Source: an uncultured Bacteroidota bacterium
Lineage (GTDB): Bacteria > Bacteroidota > Rhodothermia > Rhodothermales > Salinibacteraceae
Assembly: GCA_913056185.1 (NCBI GenBank)
Contig: CAJXLV010000030.1
Span: forward strand, 1-47,802
DNA: 47,802 nt
Reading direction: 5' to 3'
The notes beneath the pieces were generated by a model. It was not told the origin of the DNA. It did no database searches and saw nothing but the letters and a program-made list of their open reading frames with translations. Shown piece by piece: positions 23,883 to 32,287 of the stretch (position 1 is the first letter of the stretch; the number at the start of each line of letters is the position of its first letter). Position numbers and translations under genes: made by a program.

Positions 23883-25247
23883 TTGAGCCTGACCGTCGTC
23901 GCAAATCGCGTGCCCATTCGGAAAACCGAGGAAGGGTGGGAGACCTCCGTTGGAGGGCTCACTACGGCGCTCCTTCCCGTGCTCCAGGACCAGGGCGGCG
24001 TGTGGGTCGGCATGGGGGAGGACCCGGACCTGCCCCCGCGCCAGAACTACCCGGAAGACGATCCCGACTTTCTCGTGCGCCGCGTGCCGTTGAGCACAGA
24101 GGAACTTGACGGCTACTACTACGGCATGGCCAACCAGATTCTCTGGCCTCTGTCGCACTACCTGATCCAGCACCTCAACCTCCAGGATGACTTCATCGAG
24201 ACGTACCGGCACGTCAATCAGCGCTTTGCGGACGCGGTGCTGGAGGAAACGGAGAAAGGGGCCGGGGACGTAATCTGGATTCAGGACTACCACCAGATGC
24301 TCTCTCCCAACCTGATCCGACAGGAGCGCCCGGAGGCCACCATCGGCCATTTCTGGCACATTCCGTGGCCGGCCATGGAAATCTTTCGCATCCTGCCGTG
24401 GTCACGCGAGCTGCTGCGCGGCATGCTGGGGTGCGACCTGATCGGGTTTCACGTCGAAGAGTACGTCGACAATTTCATCGAGAGCGCCGATGTGCTGCTG
24501 GAGGCAGAGGTGGACGGCAACCGCGTCCGGTACGACGGGCAGGAGACGCGGGTGGAGGCCCATCCCATCGGGATTGATGTGGAGCGGTTCAAACGCATGT
24601 CCCGGGACCCCTCCATCGAGCAGGAGGCCCAGAAATTCCGGGAGCGCCTCGGCTCCGAGCACATCGTCATCGGCATCGACCGGCTCGACTACACGAAGGG
24701 CATTCGCTCCCGCATGCTCGCGTTCGAGCAGTTCCTGGAGAAGAACCCCGAGTACCACGGCCGGGTCAGCTTTTTCCAGATTGCCACGCCCAGTCGCACA
24801 GAATTGGAATCGTACCAGCAGATTCGCCGCGAGGTAGACGAGGTGGTAGGGCGCATCAACGGCCGCTTTGCCCAGGACAGCTGGGTGCCGGTCAACTATC
24901 GCTACCGCACCTACACCCAGTACGAGCTGTGCACCTTCTACCGGGCGGCCGACGCGGCGCTCATCACGCCCCTGCGCGACGGGATGAACGTGGTGACGCA
25001 GGAGTTTATCACCGCCTCGCAGGACGGGGTGCTCATCTTGTCGGAACTGACCGGCGCGGCCTACCTGCTGCCCGAGGCGGTCCAGGTAAACCCCTACGAC
25101 CACGGCGGCGTGGCCGACGCCATTCGCACGGCCCTCGAAATGCCGACCGACGAGCGAAAAGATCGCCTCCGCGGCCTCAAGGCCTCTATCGAGACGCTCG
25201 ACGTCCACAACTGGGCGGGCAATTTCCTGGGCTCGATTCAGGGGTGA
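23883..25247 (+). CDS. otsA: Trehalose-6-phosphate synthase (GT20)
   Basis: Transfers glucose from UDP-glucose to glucose-6-phosphate; with OtsB it makes the compatible solute trehalose. From the TTG at 23883 the product has 454 residues, close to E. coli OtsA. Family motifs: VVANRVP near the start, GGLTTALLPVL, WIQDYHQMLSPNLIR, HFWHIPWPAMEIFRILPW, IGIDRLDYTKGIRSRM and NPYDHGGVADAI. The frame is open for 73 codons further upstream, but that part has no family similarity. HFWHIPWP differs from the FFLHIPFP of E. coli, so a related GT20 substrate cannot be fully excluded; the adjacent phosphatase supports trehalose. Its stop lies in repeat element B. Confidence 0.9.
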   Translation: MSLTVVANRVPIRKTEEGWETSVGGLTTALLPVLQDQGGVWVGMGEDPDLPPRQNYPEDDPDFLVRRVPLSTEELDGYYYGMANQILWPLSHYLIQHLNLQDDFIETYRHVNQRFADAVLEETEKGAGDVIWIQDYHQMLSPNLIRQERPEATIGHFWHIPWPAMEIFRILPWSRELLRGMLGCDLIGFHVEEYVDNFIESADVLLEAEVDGNRVRYDGQETRVEAHPIGIDVERFKRMSRDPSIEQEAQKFRERLGSEHIVIGIDRLDYTKGIRSRMLAFEQFLEKNPEYHGRVSFFQIATPSRTELESYQQIRREVDEVVGRINGRFAQDSWVPVNYRYRTYTQYELCTFYRAADAALITPLRDGMNVVTQEFITASQDGVLILSELTGAAYLLPEAVQVNPYDHGGVADAIRTALEMPTDERKDRLRGLKASIETLDVHNWAGNFLGSIQG

Positions 25248-25320
25248 TGCGTGAGACGTGAGGAGTGATGCGTAAGGGCGGCTTCGACGCCAGTCCCGAG
25301 TCACGCATCGCGATTCACGC
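25243..25320. repeat. TGATGCGTGA inverted element (B)
   Basis: Left arm words TGATGCGTGA (25245-25254) and GTGATGCGTAA; right arm TCACGCATC (25301-25309) and TTCACGC. The first TGA is the stop codon of otsA. It lies between otsA and otsB and shares both arm words with element C at 38545-38641. Confidence 0.75.
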
Positions 25321-25380
25321 TGTCTGACAAGAGGGCAGTCCTCTCGCACTTTGACCGTACGCATCGATTCATCCAGCCCC

Positions 25381-26079
25381 ATGCCCCCGGTCGTTGAGAC
25401 TCCGCTCTTCTTCCTCGACTACGACGGCACGCTTGCGCCCATTGTGGACGACCCCGCAGCGGCGGTGCCGCACCCCGAGGCGCCCGATCTGCTGCGGCAG
25501 CTCGACGCGCGCTACCCCCTCTGGGTGGTGACGGGGCGCGACCTGCAGGCGCTCGCGTCGTTTCTGGACCGGCCCTACAAGGCCATCGGCCTGCACGGGG
25601 CGCAGGAGGGCGTGCTGGGGCGAGAGACGACCACCCTGATCCCAGAGGACGCCGCCGCTGCGCTCCGGCGCTTCCGCCAGTCGGTCCCTGCCATGGAGGG
25701 GCTGGAGGTGGAGGCAAAGGAGCAGTCGTTTGCGGTGCACTACCGGGCGGCGACGGACGCGGCGGCGGCCCGGGCCCGTCTTCGCGAGTGGCTGGCCGAC
25801 CTGCCGGACGCGCTCGATGCCCTCTGGGGAAAGAAGGTGGTGGAGCTGCGGCCGCAGGGCCTTACGAAAGGCACCGCTGTGCGCCGCATTGCAGACCGGC
25901 ACCCCGAGTGCGTGCCGGTATACCTCGGCGATGACGTGACGGACGAAGATGCGTTCGAGGCCCTGCAGGCCATGGGGCGGGAGACGGTCACCATCAAGGT
26001 GGGCGTGGGCGACACCCGGGCCGGGGCGCACCTCAGCGGCCCCGACGCCGTGATGGAGTACCTCCACCAGTACGTTTGA
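25381..26079 (+). CDS. otsB: Trehalose-6-phosphate phosphatase
   Basis: Dephosphorylates trehalose-6-phosphate to trehalose. The 232-residue HAD-family product has motif I FLDYDGTLAP (nucleophile and acid Asp), VTGRD (motif II), the lysine in GLTKGTAV, and motif IV YLGDDVTDEDAF. Length matches OtsB (about 230-270). The ATG at 25381 begins MPPVVETPLFFLDYDGT; a TTG ten codons upstream is possible but less likely. It lies 133 bp after otsA across a repeat element, and converges on manC. Confidence 0.95.
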   Translation: MPPVVETPLFFLDYDGTLAPIVDDPAAAVPHPEAPDLLRQLDARYPLWVVTGRDLQALASFLDRPYKAIGLHGAQEGVLGRETTTLIPEDAAAALRRFRQSVPAMEGLEVEAKEQSFAVHYRAATDAAAARARLREWLADLPDALDALWGKKVVELRPQGLTKGTAVRRIADRHPECVPVYLGDDVTDEDAFEALQAMGRETVTIKVGVGDTRAGAHLSGPDAVMEYLHQYV

Positions 26080-26102
26080 CGCCAGGGCTGCCGCACCGTT
26101 TT

Positions 26103-26126
26103 TGCGGTCCGCTGCGGTCTGCGGTC
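26103..26126. repeat. TGCGGTC heptamer repeats (F)
   Basis: TGCGGTC occurs at 26103-26109, 26113-26119 and 26120-26126, the last two in direct tandem, followed by CGCC. It occupies the 58-bp gap between convergent otsB and manC. Confidence 0.6.
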
Positions 26127-26137
26127 CGCCGTTCCGG

Positions 26138-27205
26138 TCAGACGTACTCCTCGAACTGGTGCGCATGGAGGTATTCGACGACCTGCTTCACCTGCTGGGC
26201 ATTTTCGCGGTCGCACACCAGGACCGCATCGCCAGTGTCCACCACCACCTGGTCGTGGATGCCCACGAGAACCACGAGGCGGTCTTCGGTCTGCACGTAG
26301 CACCGGCTGGAGTCCTGCATGATCACATCGCCCTCGATCACATTGCCGTGCTCGTCCTTCTCGCTGAGGTCGTAGACGGCGCGCCAGTCGCCCACGTCGT
26401 TCCAGTCGAAGGTGCCGGGCACCACGTACACCGTGTCCGCCTGCTCCATCACGCCGTAGTCGATGGAGATGTGCGGGCTGTCGCGAAAGGCCTCCGTAAG
26501 CGTCTCCGGGGCCACGTCCCCGTCGGCCGCACGGACCGGCGCGAAGGCCGCGTGGGCCTCCGGCAGGTGCGTCTCAATCTGGTCGAGAATTGTGTCGGCG
26601 CGCCAGATGAACATGCCGCTATTCCACAGAAAATCGCCCGCGTCGATAAAGCGCTCGGCAGTGGAGGGGTCCGGCTTTTCGGCGAACGTGCGCACGGGGT
26701 AGGCCTTCAGCTCGTCCTCGTCGTCGGCCCCGTTGTACTGAATATAGCCGTAGCCGGTGGCCGGGTAGGTGGGCTCGATGCCGATGGTCACCAGCGCCTC
26801 GTGGGCGTGGGCCGTCTCAAACGCCACATCGAGCGTTTTGTGGAACTGCTCGACGTTCCCAATCACATGGTCGGCCGGCAGGACCGCCATCGTGGCGTCG
26901 GGGTCGCGCTGGGCGAGCGTCGTGGCGGCGTAGGCGATGCAGGGGGCCGTGTTGCGGCTGATGGGCTCGGCGAGGATGTTCTCGTCGGGCACGGCCGGGA
27001 GCTGCTTTTGGGTCTTCTCCACGTACCGCTCGTGGGTCACGATGAGGCAGCGTTCCGGGGGCACAAGGCCCTGCAGCCGCGCGACGGTGTTTTGGATGAG
27101 CGTCCCGTCGCCGAACACGTCGAGAAATTGTTTGGGGTGCTCCTTGCGGCTGGCGGGCCAGAAGCGGGTGCCGATGCCTCCGGCCATAATGACGGCGTAC
27201 TTCAT
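26138..27205 (-). CDS. manC: Mannose-1-phosphate guanylyltransferase
   Basis: Makes GDP-mannose from mannose-1-phosphate and GTP, feeding glycan assembly. The 355-residue product starts MKYAVIMAGGIGTRFWPASR, the nucleotidyltransferase signature, followed by KEHPKQFL, FAEKPD, WNSGMFIWRAD and TFDWNDVGDW, which mark the GMP type. It lacks the C-terminal isomerase domain of long ManC/AlgA proteins. The ATG at 27205 is the family start. It is last of a minus-strand group flippase, GT2, manC, with a 100-bp gap before it. Confidence 0.95.
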   Translation of the reverse strand: MKYAVIMAGGIGTRFWPASRKEHPKQFLDVFGDGTLIQNTVARLQGLVPPERCLIVTHERYVEKTQKQLPAVPDENILAEPISRNTAPCIAYAATTLAQRDPDATMAVLPADHVIGNVEQFHKTLDVAFETAHAHEALVTIGIEPTYPATGYGYIQYNGADDEDELKAYPVRTFAEKPDPSTAERFIDAGDFLWNSGMFIWRADTILDQIETHLPEAHAAFAPVRAADGDVAPETLTEAFRDSPHISIDYGVMEQADTVYVVPGTFDWNDVGDWRAVYDLSEKDEHGNVIEGDVIMQDSSRCYVQTEDRLVVLVGIHDQVVVDTGDAVLVCDRENAQQVKQVVEYLHAHQFEEYV

Positions 27206-27305
27206 TACGGAGAGCAAGCTCGTGAAGGAAGGGTCAGCGAAGGCGTGTAGGGACCTTTCAACATAGGGGCTGGAGGGGGAAGAAGTGAAGCGTCGTGCCC
27301 GGAGA

Positions 27306-28256
27306 TCAGGAGCGCAGCAGCGGATGGTCGCGGCGCAGGACCGTGCGCAGGCCGCGGAGCAGGCCCTGGAGGGCCGCCGTGCGGTGAGGGTTTGAGGATG
27401 CAAGAAGAGCCAGGAGGCGGCCGACCTGGCTCCACCAGTACGCTCTGCGGGCCTGAGCGTCCCCGAAGTGCTTTTCTACGAACCAACGCCGGTGTACGGT
27501 TAGGGCGTGGCTGTAGCGTTCCGCATCGAATCGATTGCGGGCCGAGCGCCGGTGAGTGAGGCGGGCTGTCGGCACCACAACGAGGCGAGCGTCCTGGTGG
27601 ATGCGGTAAGAGAGGTCCAAGTCCTCAAGCATCGCGTAGCCGGTGAGGGCCGAATCGAACCGGTGCCGGTCGAGCAAAGTGCGACAGTAGGAAGAGGCGC
27701 AGCTGCTGAGCCACTCCGTCTCGCGGACGGACGAAGCGGCGTCGGGGGAGGGAGACTGGGCCGTCGTGGCGACCCCCGATCGCAGTACGCGTCCGGGGAC
27801 AGGGTGGGCCAACCCAAACAGGCGTCGGAGGCGCGCTCTGTAGGGCGAGGAAGATGGTCGTTCGGGCTCTTGAATGCATCCGCCCACGCCCCCCACGTCC
27901 GGCGCTGTCCGGAGCTTGCTGGCGAGTGCCTCGAAGTAGCCAGGGTGCACCGTTACGTCGTCGTCGATGAAGTGTACCACCTCGACGGAGCGGGGCAGGC
28001 GGTCGAGGGCGGCGTTTCGCTGGCGCGCCGAGGAGGGGGGCGGCGCATACGGCCAGTGCACACTCGGGCACGGCGCGAAGCGCTCCACGAGCGAACGGGT
28101 CCGCATCCGCTCCGCCCCATCGCTGGCGTCGACCACGACGAGCAGGCGATCGGCCGACGGGCAACACGCCTCGATGCTGCTGAGCGTTCGCCGCAGCTCG
28201 GCGGGGCGGTTCCGCGTGCACATCACAATCGCTTCGGAGACACTGGAGGGCGGCAT
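27306..28256 (-). CDS. Family 2 glycosyltransferase
   Basis: Transfers a sugar from a nucleotide donor to a growing glycan at the cytoplasmic membrane face. The 316-residue product has a GT-A fold start (AIVMCTRNRPAELRRTLSSI), the metal-binding region HFIDDDVTVHPGYFEAL, and GYAMLEDLDLSYRIHQDARL, which corresponds to the ED base motif. No membrane segments. It begins 11 bp after the flippase gene, so the two are cotranscribed. The acceptor and donor are not predictable. The upstream open frame on the same strand overlaps the flippase in another frame and is not coding. Confidence 0.9.
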   Translation of the reverse strand: MPPSSVSEAIVMCTRNRPAELRRTLSSIEACCPSADRLLVVVDASDGAERMRTRSLVERFAPCPSVHWPYAPPPSSARQRNAALDRLPRSVEVVHFIDDDVTVHPGYFEALASKLRTAPDVGGVGGCIQEPERPSSSPYRARLRRLFGLAHPVPGRVLRSGVATTAQSPSPDAASSVRETEWLSSCASSYCRTLLDRHRFDSALTGYAMLEDLDLSYRIHQDARLVVVPTARLTHRRSARNRFDAERYSHALTVHRRWFVEKHFGDAQARRAYWWSQVGRLLALLASSNPHRTAALQGLLRGLRTVLRRDHPLLRS

Positions 28257-28267
28257 GGCAGAGGGGA

Positions 28268-29581
28268 TTAGGAGCGGGGCGAGTGGAGGCGTAGGGCAGC
28301 CCAAATGGAGGGGCGGATGCCGGTCCTGCGGACGACGCGTCGGCGCACCCACAGGCTGCGGACAACGAGCGTCGTCGCGGTGGCCAGCGCCGCGCCCATT
28401 GGGCCGTAGAGCGTGATGCCGACGAGGTTCAGCCCTACGTTTCCGAGGGAGCAGACGCCGAAGATAAGCGCAGAGGAGCGCTCGTGGCCCGTTAGGCTCA
28501 GGAGGTAGAGCTGCGGTCCCATGGCGGCCCCGACGACCAGGGCGCCCATCAGCACCAACATGAGCGGCGCGCCGGCCGTGAAGGCTGTGCCAAAGAGGGA
28601 CAAGATGGGGGCGCCCAGCAGGGCCACGCCCCCAGCCGTGCCCAGCGTGGGCCAAAAGTACCAGTGCGCAAGGCGTGAGACTGTTGCTTGCAGTGGGGCA
28701 TCGTCGCGATGATAGCGGCGAGCAATCTCGGGGGCGGCAACCGCATCGACGGCAAACGAGACAAACGTGACAACCTGTGCCGTCCGCATCGCCGCAAAGT
28801 AAACGCCGACTTCCTCCGCCCCCACCAGCATCCCGATCAGGAACAGGTCCGTTTTCCGCAGGATGAGCTGGAAGCCACTCACGAGCAGGAGCGGCCCCGC
28901 GACGCGCAGCCAATGCCAGGGGGTTCGCTGCAGGGCAGCAGGGCGGGCGGGGAGTGCGCGCCGGACGCCCCACTGCTGCAGAAGGATCAAGAGCACAAAG
29001 ACGCCGCCCGTCCACAGCAGCACCGATTCTGCAGTCCCCACGCCGCCGGCCCAGAGCAGCCCCCCAGTGCCGCCCCCAATTGCGAGAGGGCGCAGCACAT
29101 AGTTGGGGGCATACGCCTCTCCGTATCGGTTCAGGGCACGAAGCACCTCCGTTTCGAACGAAAAGAGGCCCATCAAGGGCGCAAGGGCAATGCCGAGGAG
29201 GAGGGCCGTGAGGGGCCAGGGGCCCGTCGGCACGAGTAAGACCACCGCTATGCCGAGGGCCGCCAATCCGCTCGTGCCAGCAAGCACAAGGCGCCGGCCG
29301 GTCGAGAGAAAGCCGTACAGCCCCGCCCGCTCGTCGTTTGTGTGGTACGCCGGTACAAACCGGAGCGCAGCGCTGGGCAGGCCCATCTTGCCAAACTGCG
29401 CGAGCACGCTGGTCCAGCTGATGGCAAAGACGTACGTCCCATACTCCCCACTGCCCAACCACCGTGCGAGGGCGACGTGTAGCCCGTACAGAAGGCCCGT
29501 GCCCACCACACGGATGCCCAGGGAGAGGGCGGCTCCCCGGGACAGGCCGCCCCAGCACGGCGTTCGGAAGGCATCGAACAT
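28268..29581 (-). CDS. Polysaccharide flippase (MOP/Wzx-like)
   Basis: Probably flips lipid-linked glycan units across the inner membrane. The 437-residue product has about twelve to fourteen hydrophobic helices with the pattern of oligosaccharide flippases: LSRGAALSLGIRVVGTGLLYGLH at the N-terminus, then GEYGTYVFAISWTSVLAQFG, DLFLIGMLVGAEEVGVYFAA, and NVGLNLVGITLYGPMGAALATA near the end. No polymerase (Wzy) is recognisable in the window. ATG at 29581 starts the first helix region. It is divergent from a GT4 gene across a 441-bp gap. Confidence 0.9.
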   Translation of the reverse strand: MFDAFRTPCWGGLSRGAALSLGIRVVGTGLLYGLHVALARWLGSGEYGTYVFAISWTSVLAQFGKMGLPSAALRFVPAYHTNDERAGLYGFLSTGRRLVLAGTSGLAALGIAVVLLVPTGPWPLTALLLGIALAPLMGLFSFETEVLRALNRYGEAYAPNYVLRPLAIGGGTGGLLWAGGVGTAESVLLWTGGVFVLLILLQQWGVRRALPARPAALQRTPWHWLRVAGPLLLVSGFQLILRKTDLFLIGMLVGAEEVGVYFAAMRTAQVVTFVSFAVDAVAAPEIARRYHRDDAPLQATVSRLAHWYFWPTLGTAGGVALLGAPILSLFGTAFTAGAPLMLVLMGALVVGAAMGPQLYLLSLTGHERSSALIFGVCSLGNVGLNLVGITLYGPMGAALATATTLVVRSLWVRRRVVRRTGIRPSIWAALRLHSPRS

Positions 29582-30022
29582 GGAGCGTAGAGGATGCGTA
29601 GGGGAAAGCGCGCAGACTCGAGAGCAAGCGTACAATGTAGCTACGCAGCCCAAGAGGCGCACACTGTTGCGGTGAGGGTTGAGAAGCTGTTTGGCGGACG
29701 CTCTCCAGCCACCCCGGGGAGCACTTGGCCGCTCCGCTCCCAGCGCTACGACTTCGCGGATCTCGTGCAAAATGGCTTCTGCGTTCGCCTGGCAGACGCG
29801 CTACAAGGCTTCTTTGAGCGCCATTTTTCAACTTCGTCTACGTTGCCTCGGCTTCGCATCAAGCCACCAAACGGCTTCTGAGAGTTTTGGATTGGGCGTT
29901 TGAAAACGAAAAAAGAGGGGCCGTGCATGAGGCCGAAGTTCAAGCGTACGCATCACTCCTCTCGCACCACGCCGGCGGGACACGGCGTGAATCGAGCATT
30001 GCAAAAACGCATCCATCGGGGC
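29582..30022. other. 441-bp divergent intergenic region (flippase / GT4)
   Basis: No gene supported. It contains locally AT-richer stretches (about 29760-29930) where promoters for both sides probably lie. The minus strand has a stop-interrupted frame reading roughly ALKEAL-stop-RVCQANAEAILHEI, which may be a decayed gene but is too short to assign. Confidence 0.45.
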
Positions 30023-31159
30023 ATGCCCTCTACTGTGCCGCCGCGGGTTGTGCACGTGACGACGGTGCACCAGCCGTTCGATCCGCGCATCTTCTACAAG
30101 CAGCTCGCCTCCCTCCGCGACGCAGGGTTCGACGCGCATCTCATCGCGCCCCACGACCGCGACGAGCAGGAGCACGGCATCCCGATCCACGCCCTTCCCC
30201 CTCCCGAGACGCGGGCGCACCGCCTCTTGCTCCAACCGCAGGTCTTCCGGACGGCCCGGTCGCTCGACGCCGCGTTGTACCAGGTGCACGATCCCGAGCT
30301 CCTGCCCCTCGCCTTCCTGTTGAAGGCGGCAACAGGAGCGCGCATCGTCTACGACATGCACGAGAACTACCGGTCGAAGGGCGCGCTGCTGGGGCGGGCG
30401 CTTCGGGCGCTGGAGCGGTGGGCATTCCGGTGGCTCGACCACGTGCTGATCGCCGAGGAGAGCTATCGGTCGATTGTGGACGCGCACGCGGTGCCGCACG
30501 CGTACATCGCCAATTACTTCCGTCCCATTGGGGACGACGCACCGGTTGGGAACGGAGCGATTCGCGAGACGCCGACCCGGCTCCTCTACACCGGCACCCT
30601 CGCCAAGAGCCGGGGCCTGCGGACGATGGTCGAACTGGCTGCTGAGGTCCGACGGACCAGCCGTCCAGAGACCCTCGACCTGGTGGGCGTGTGTCACCAC
30701 CGCGACCAGCGCGCCTGGGCCGAGGAGCGGATCCGGACGGAGGATCTCGGCCGCGTCATCGAACGGGTGGGGTGGGACACGTACGTCCCGCCCTTGGCCA
30801 TGCCGCCGCACTACCGCCGTGCGGACGTCGGGCTGGCCCTCTTCGAGCCCCATTCCAATTATCGCTGTTCCCTCCCCACAAAGTTCTACGAGTACCTCTA
30901 CTACGGCCTGCCCATCATTTGCTCGGACGTTCCGCTGTGGCGGCGCTTCGTGGAGCAGCATCAGTGCGGGGCCGTCGTGCCGCCGGGCGAACCGGAGGCC
31001 GTCCTCGCTGTGCTCGACGACTGGCAGGCCCATCCGGATCAGTATCGGCAGTGCGCAGAGAACGCCCGAGCCGCCGCCCCGCAGTACCGGTGGGAGGCGA
31101 TGGGGCACCGTCTTGTGGACCGGTACCGGTCGCTCCTGGGGGCAGCCCGCGTCGCGTAG
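30023..31159 (+). CDS. Family 4 glycosyltransferase
   Basis: A GT-B fold glycosyltransferase. The 378-residue product starts RVVHVTTVHQPFDPRIFYKQ, has YQVHDPELLPLAFLLK and VYDMHENY in the N-terminal half, LLYTGTLAKSRGL at the start of the donor-binding half, and ends with PTKFYEYLYYGLPIICSD, which holds the Glu of the GT4 EX7E region. ATG at 30023 gives a conventional start; the frame is open for 41 more codons upstream. A sulfotransferase gene follows 177 bp later on the same strand. Donor and acceptor unknown. Confidence 0.9.
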   Translation: MPSTVPPRVVHVTTVHQPFDPRIFYKQLASLRDAGFDAHLIAPHDRDEQEHGIPIHALPPPETRAHRLLLQPQVFRTARSLDAALYQVHDPELLPLAFLLKAATGARIVYDMHENYRSKGALLGRALRALERWAFRWLDHVLIAEESYRSIVDAHAVPHAYIANYFRPIGDDAPVGNGAIRETPTRLLYTGTLAKSRGLRTMVELAAEVRRTSRPETLDLVGVCHHRDQRAWAEERIRTEDLGRVIERVGWDTYVPPLAMPPHYRRADVGLALFEPHSNYRCSLPTKFYEYLYYGLPIICSDVPLWRRFVEQHQCGAVVPPGEPEAVLAVLDDWQAHPDQYRQCAENARAAAPQYRWEAMGHRLVDRYRSLLGAARVA

Positions 31160-31336
31160 AACTTGGGTCAGCCCAAACCAGTTCAGACAGAAAGGGCTCG
31201 ATGCGCGAAGCCGCCCCATGTTCATTGTGCACTCGCATCCGGCCGGAGTGCCTCTGCCGGCATCAATGGGACTGCGCGTACGGCCTCCACGAGACGTTTC
31301 GCTTTGTTGTTCACTGGTCTACGTTCTGCCTTTTGT

Positions 31337-32155
31337 ATGCTCCCTACGTTTCTCGTCATCGGGGCCATGAAGGCCGGAACGACCAGCTTGTACTACTACC
31401 TCGCGGAGCACCCCGAGATTGGGATGTCGCGACGGAAGGAGACAGACTTTTTCATGTACGGCCACGGCAACTGGGCCCGCGGACGAGACTGGTATCGCCG
31501 ACAGTTTCCGGCCGATGCGCCAGTGCGCGGGGAGTGCTCGCCCAACTACACGAAGCGGCATCTGTTCGGGGGGGTGCCGGAGCGCATTGAAGCGGTGTGC
31601 CCGTCGGTAAAGCTTATCTACATGGTGCGGGACCCGATCGAGCGAACGGTGTCGCACTACCAGGCCAGCTGTCAGGCAGACCGGGAGGAGCGCCCGTTCG
31701 CCGCCGCGGTCGCCGACGCAGACGAGAGCAACTACGTCCTGACCAGCTGCTACCATACGCAGCTTCAGCCGTACCTGCATCACTTCCCGAAGGAGCGCCT
31801 GTTGGTGGTGTCCACCGAAGAGATGACGGCGGACCCGCAGGGCACGATGCGCACGCTGTATCGCTTCCTGGGCGTCGACGCGTCCTTCCAGAATGAGCAG
31901 GTAGGGCGGTCGTTCAACGTCTCGGCTGAGAAGAAACAACACAGCCCCTGGGTGCGCTGGGTCTCCGACTGGGTGCCGCAAGCCCTCAAGGATCGTCTGC
32001 GCCCGCACCTGTCGCTGAACTGGCTGCCGGGCACGGCGGTGCCCCGGCCGGCCCCATCCCCCGAGGTGGAAGCGCACCTGACGGCGGTCTTTCGCCCGGA
32101 GGTGGAGGCGCTCCGGACGCTGACGGGGCGCGACTTTGCAGGGTGGTGCGTGTGA
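31337..32155 (+). CDS. PAPS-dependent sulfotransferase
   Basis: Transfers sulfate from PAPS to an acceptor, here probably a glycan. The 272-residue product has the 5'-phosphosulfate loop VIGAMKAGTTSLYYYL (residues 7-22) at the N-terminus and the 3'-phosphate site YMVRDPIERTVSHY (Arg98, Ser106). Its spacing and length fit the heparan-sulfotransferase-like family (Sulfotransfer_1). ATG at 31337 is close to the P-loop as usual. The PAPS-making genes cysD and cysNC lie 12 kb away in the same window. It converges with the C25 peptidase gene. Confidence 0.92.
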   Translation: MLPTFLVIGAMKAGTTSLYYYLAEHPEIGMSRRKETDFFMYGHGNWARGRDWYRRQFPADAPVRGECSPNYTKRHLFGGVPERIEAVCPSVKLIYMVRDPIERTVSHYQASCQADREERPFAAAVADADESNYVLTSCYHTQLQPYLHHFPKERLLVVSTEEMTADPQGTMRTLYRFLGVDASFQNEQVGRSFNVSAEKKQHSPWVRWVSDWVPQALKDRLRPHLSLNWLPGTAVPRPAPSPEVEAHLTAVFRPEVEALRTLTGRDFAGWCV

Positions 32156-32162
32156 GGGCCGC

Positions 32163-32227
32163 GGCACGAGGAGGCGGCGTAGGGACGCGGCGTAGAGGCA
32201 CGGCGTAGGGACACGGCGCGGGGCAGC
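32163..32227. repeat. 13-bp tandem repeat, five units (H)
   Basis: Units start at 32163, 32176, 32189, 32202 and 32215, each 13 bp. Three share GGCGTAG at their start; the first and last are diverged. The array fills the gap between the convergent sulfotransferase and C25 peptidase genes. Confidence 0.75.
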
Positions 32228-32287
32228 ACCCCCCTGCGACCACTTGGGGCCCTCGTCCGGGGTTGCCCATGCCTTCGAAGACAGGGA

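Noticed and set aside
28268-29831. Extension of the GT2 gene frame upstream through the flippase region
   Set aside because: The GT2 domain begins at its own ATG (28256) and the upstream part overlaps the flippase in another frame with no motifs.
29582-29900. Possible decayed small gene on the minus strand upstream of the flippase
   Set aside because: Fragments look protein-like for 20-30 codons but are broken by a stop and match no family I can name; too weak to call a pseudogene.
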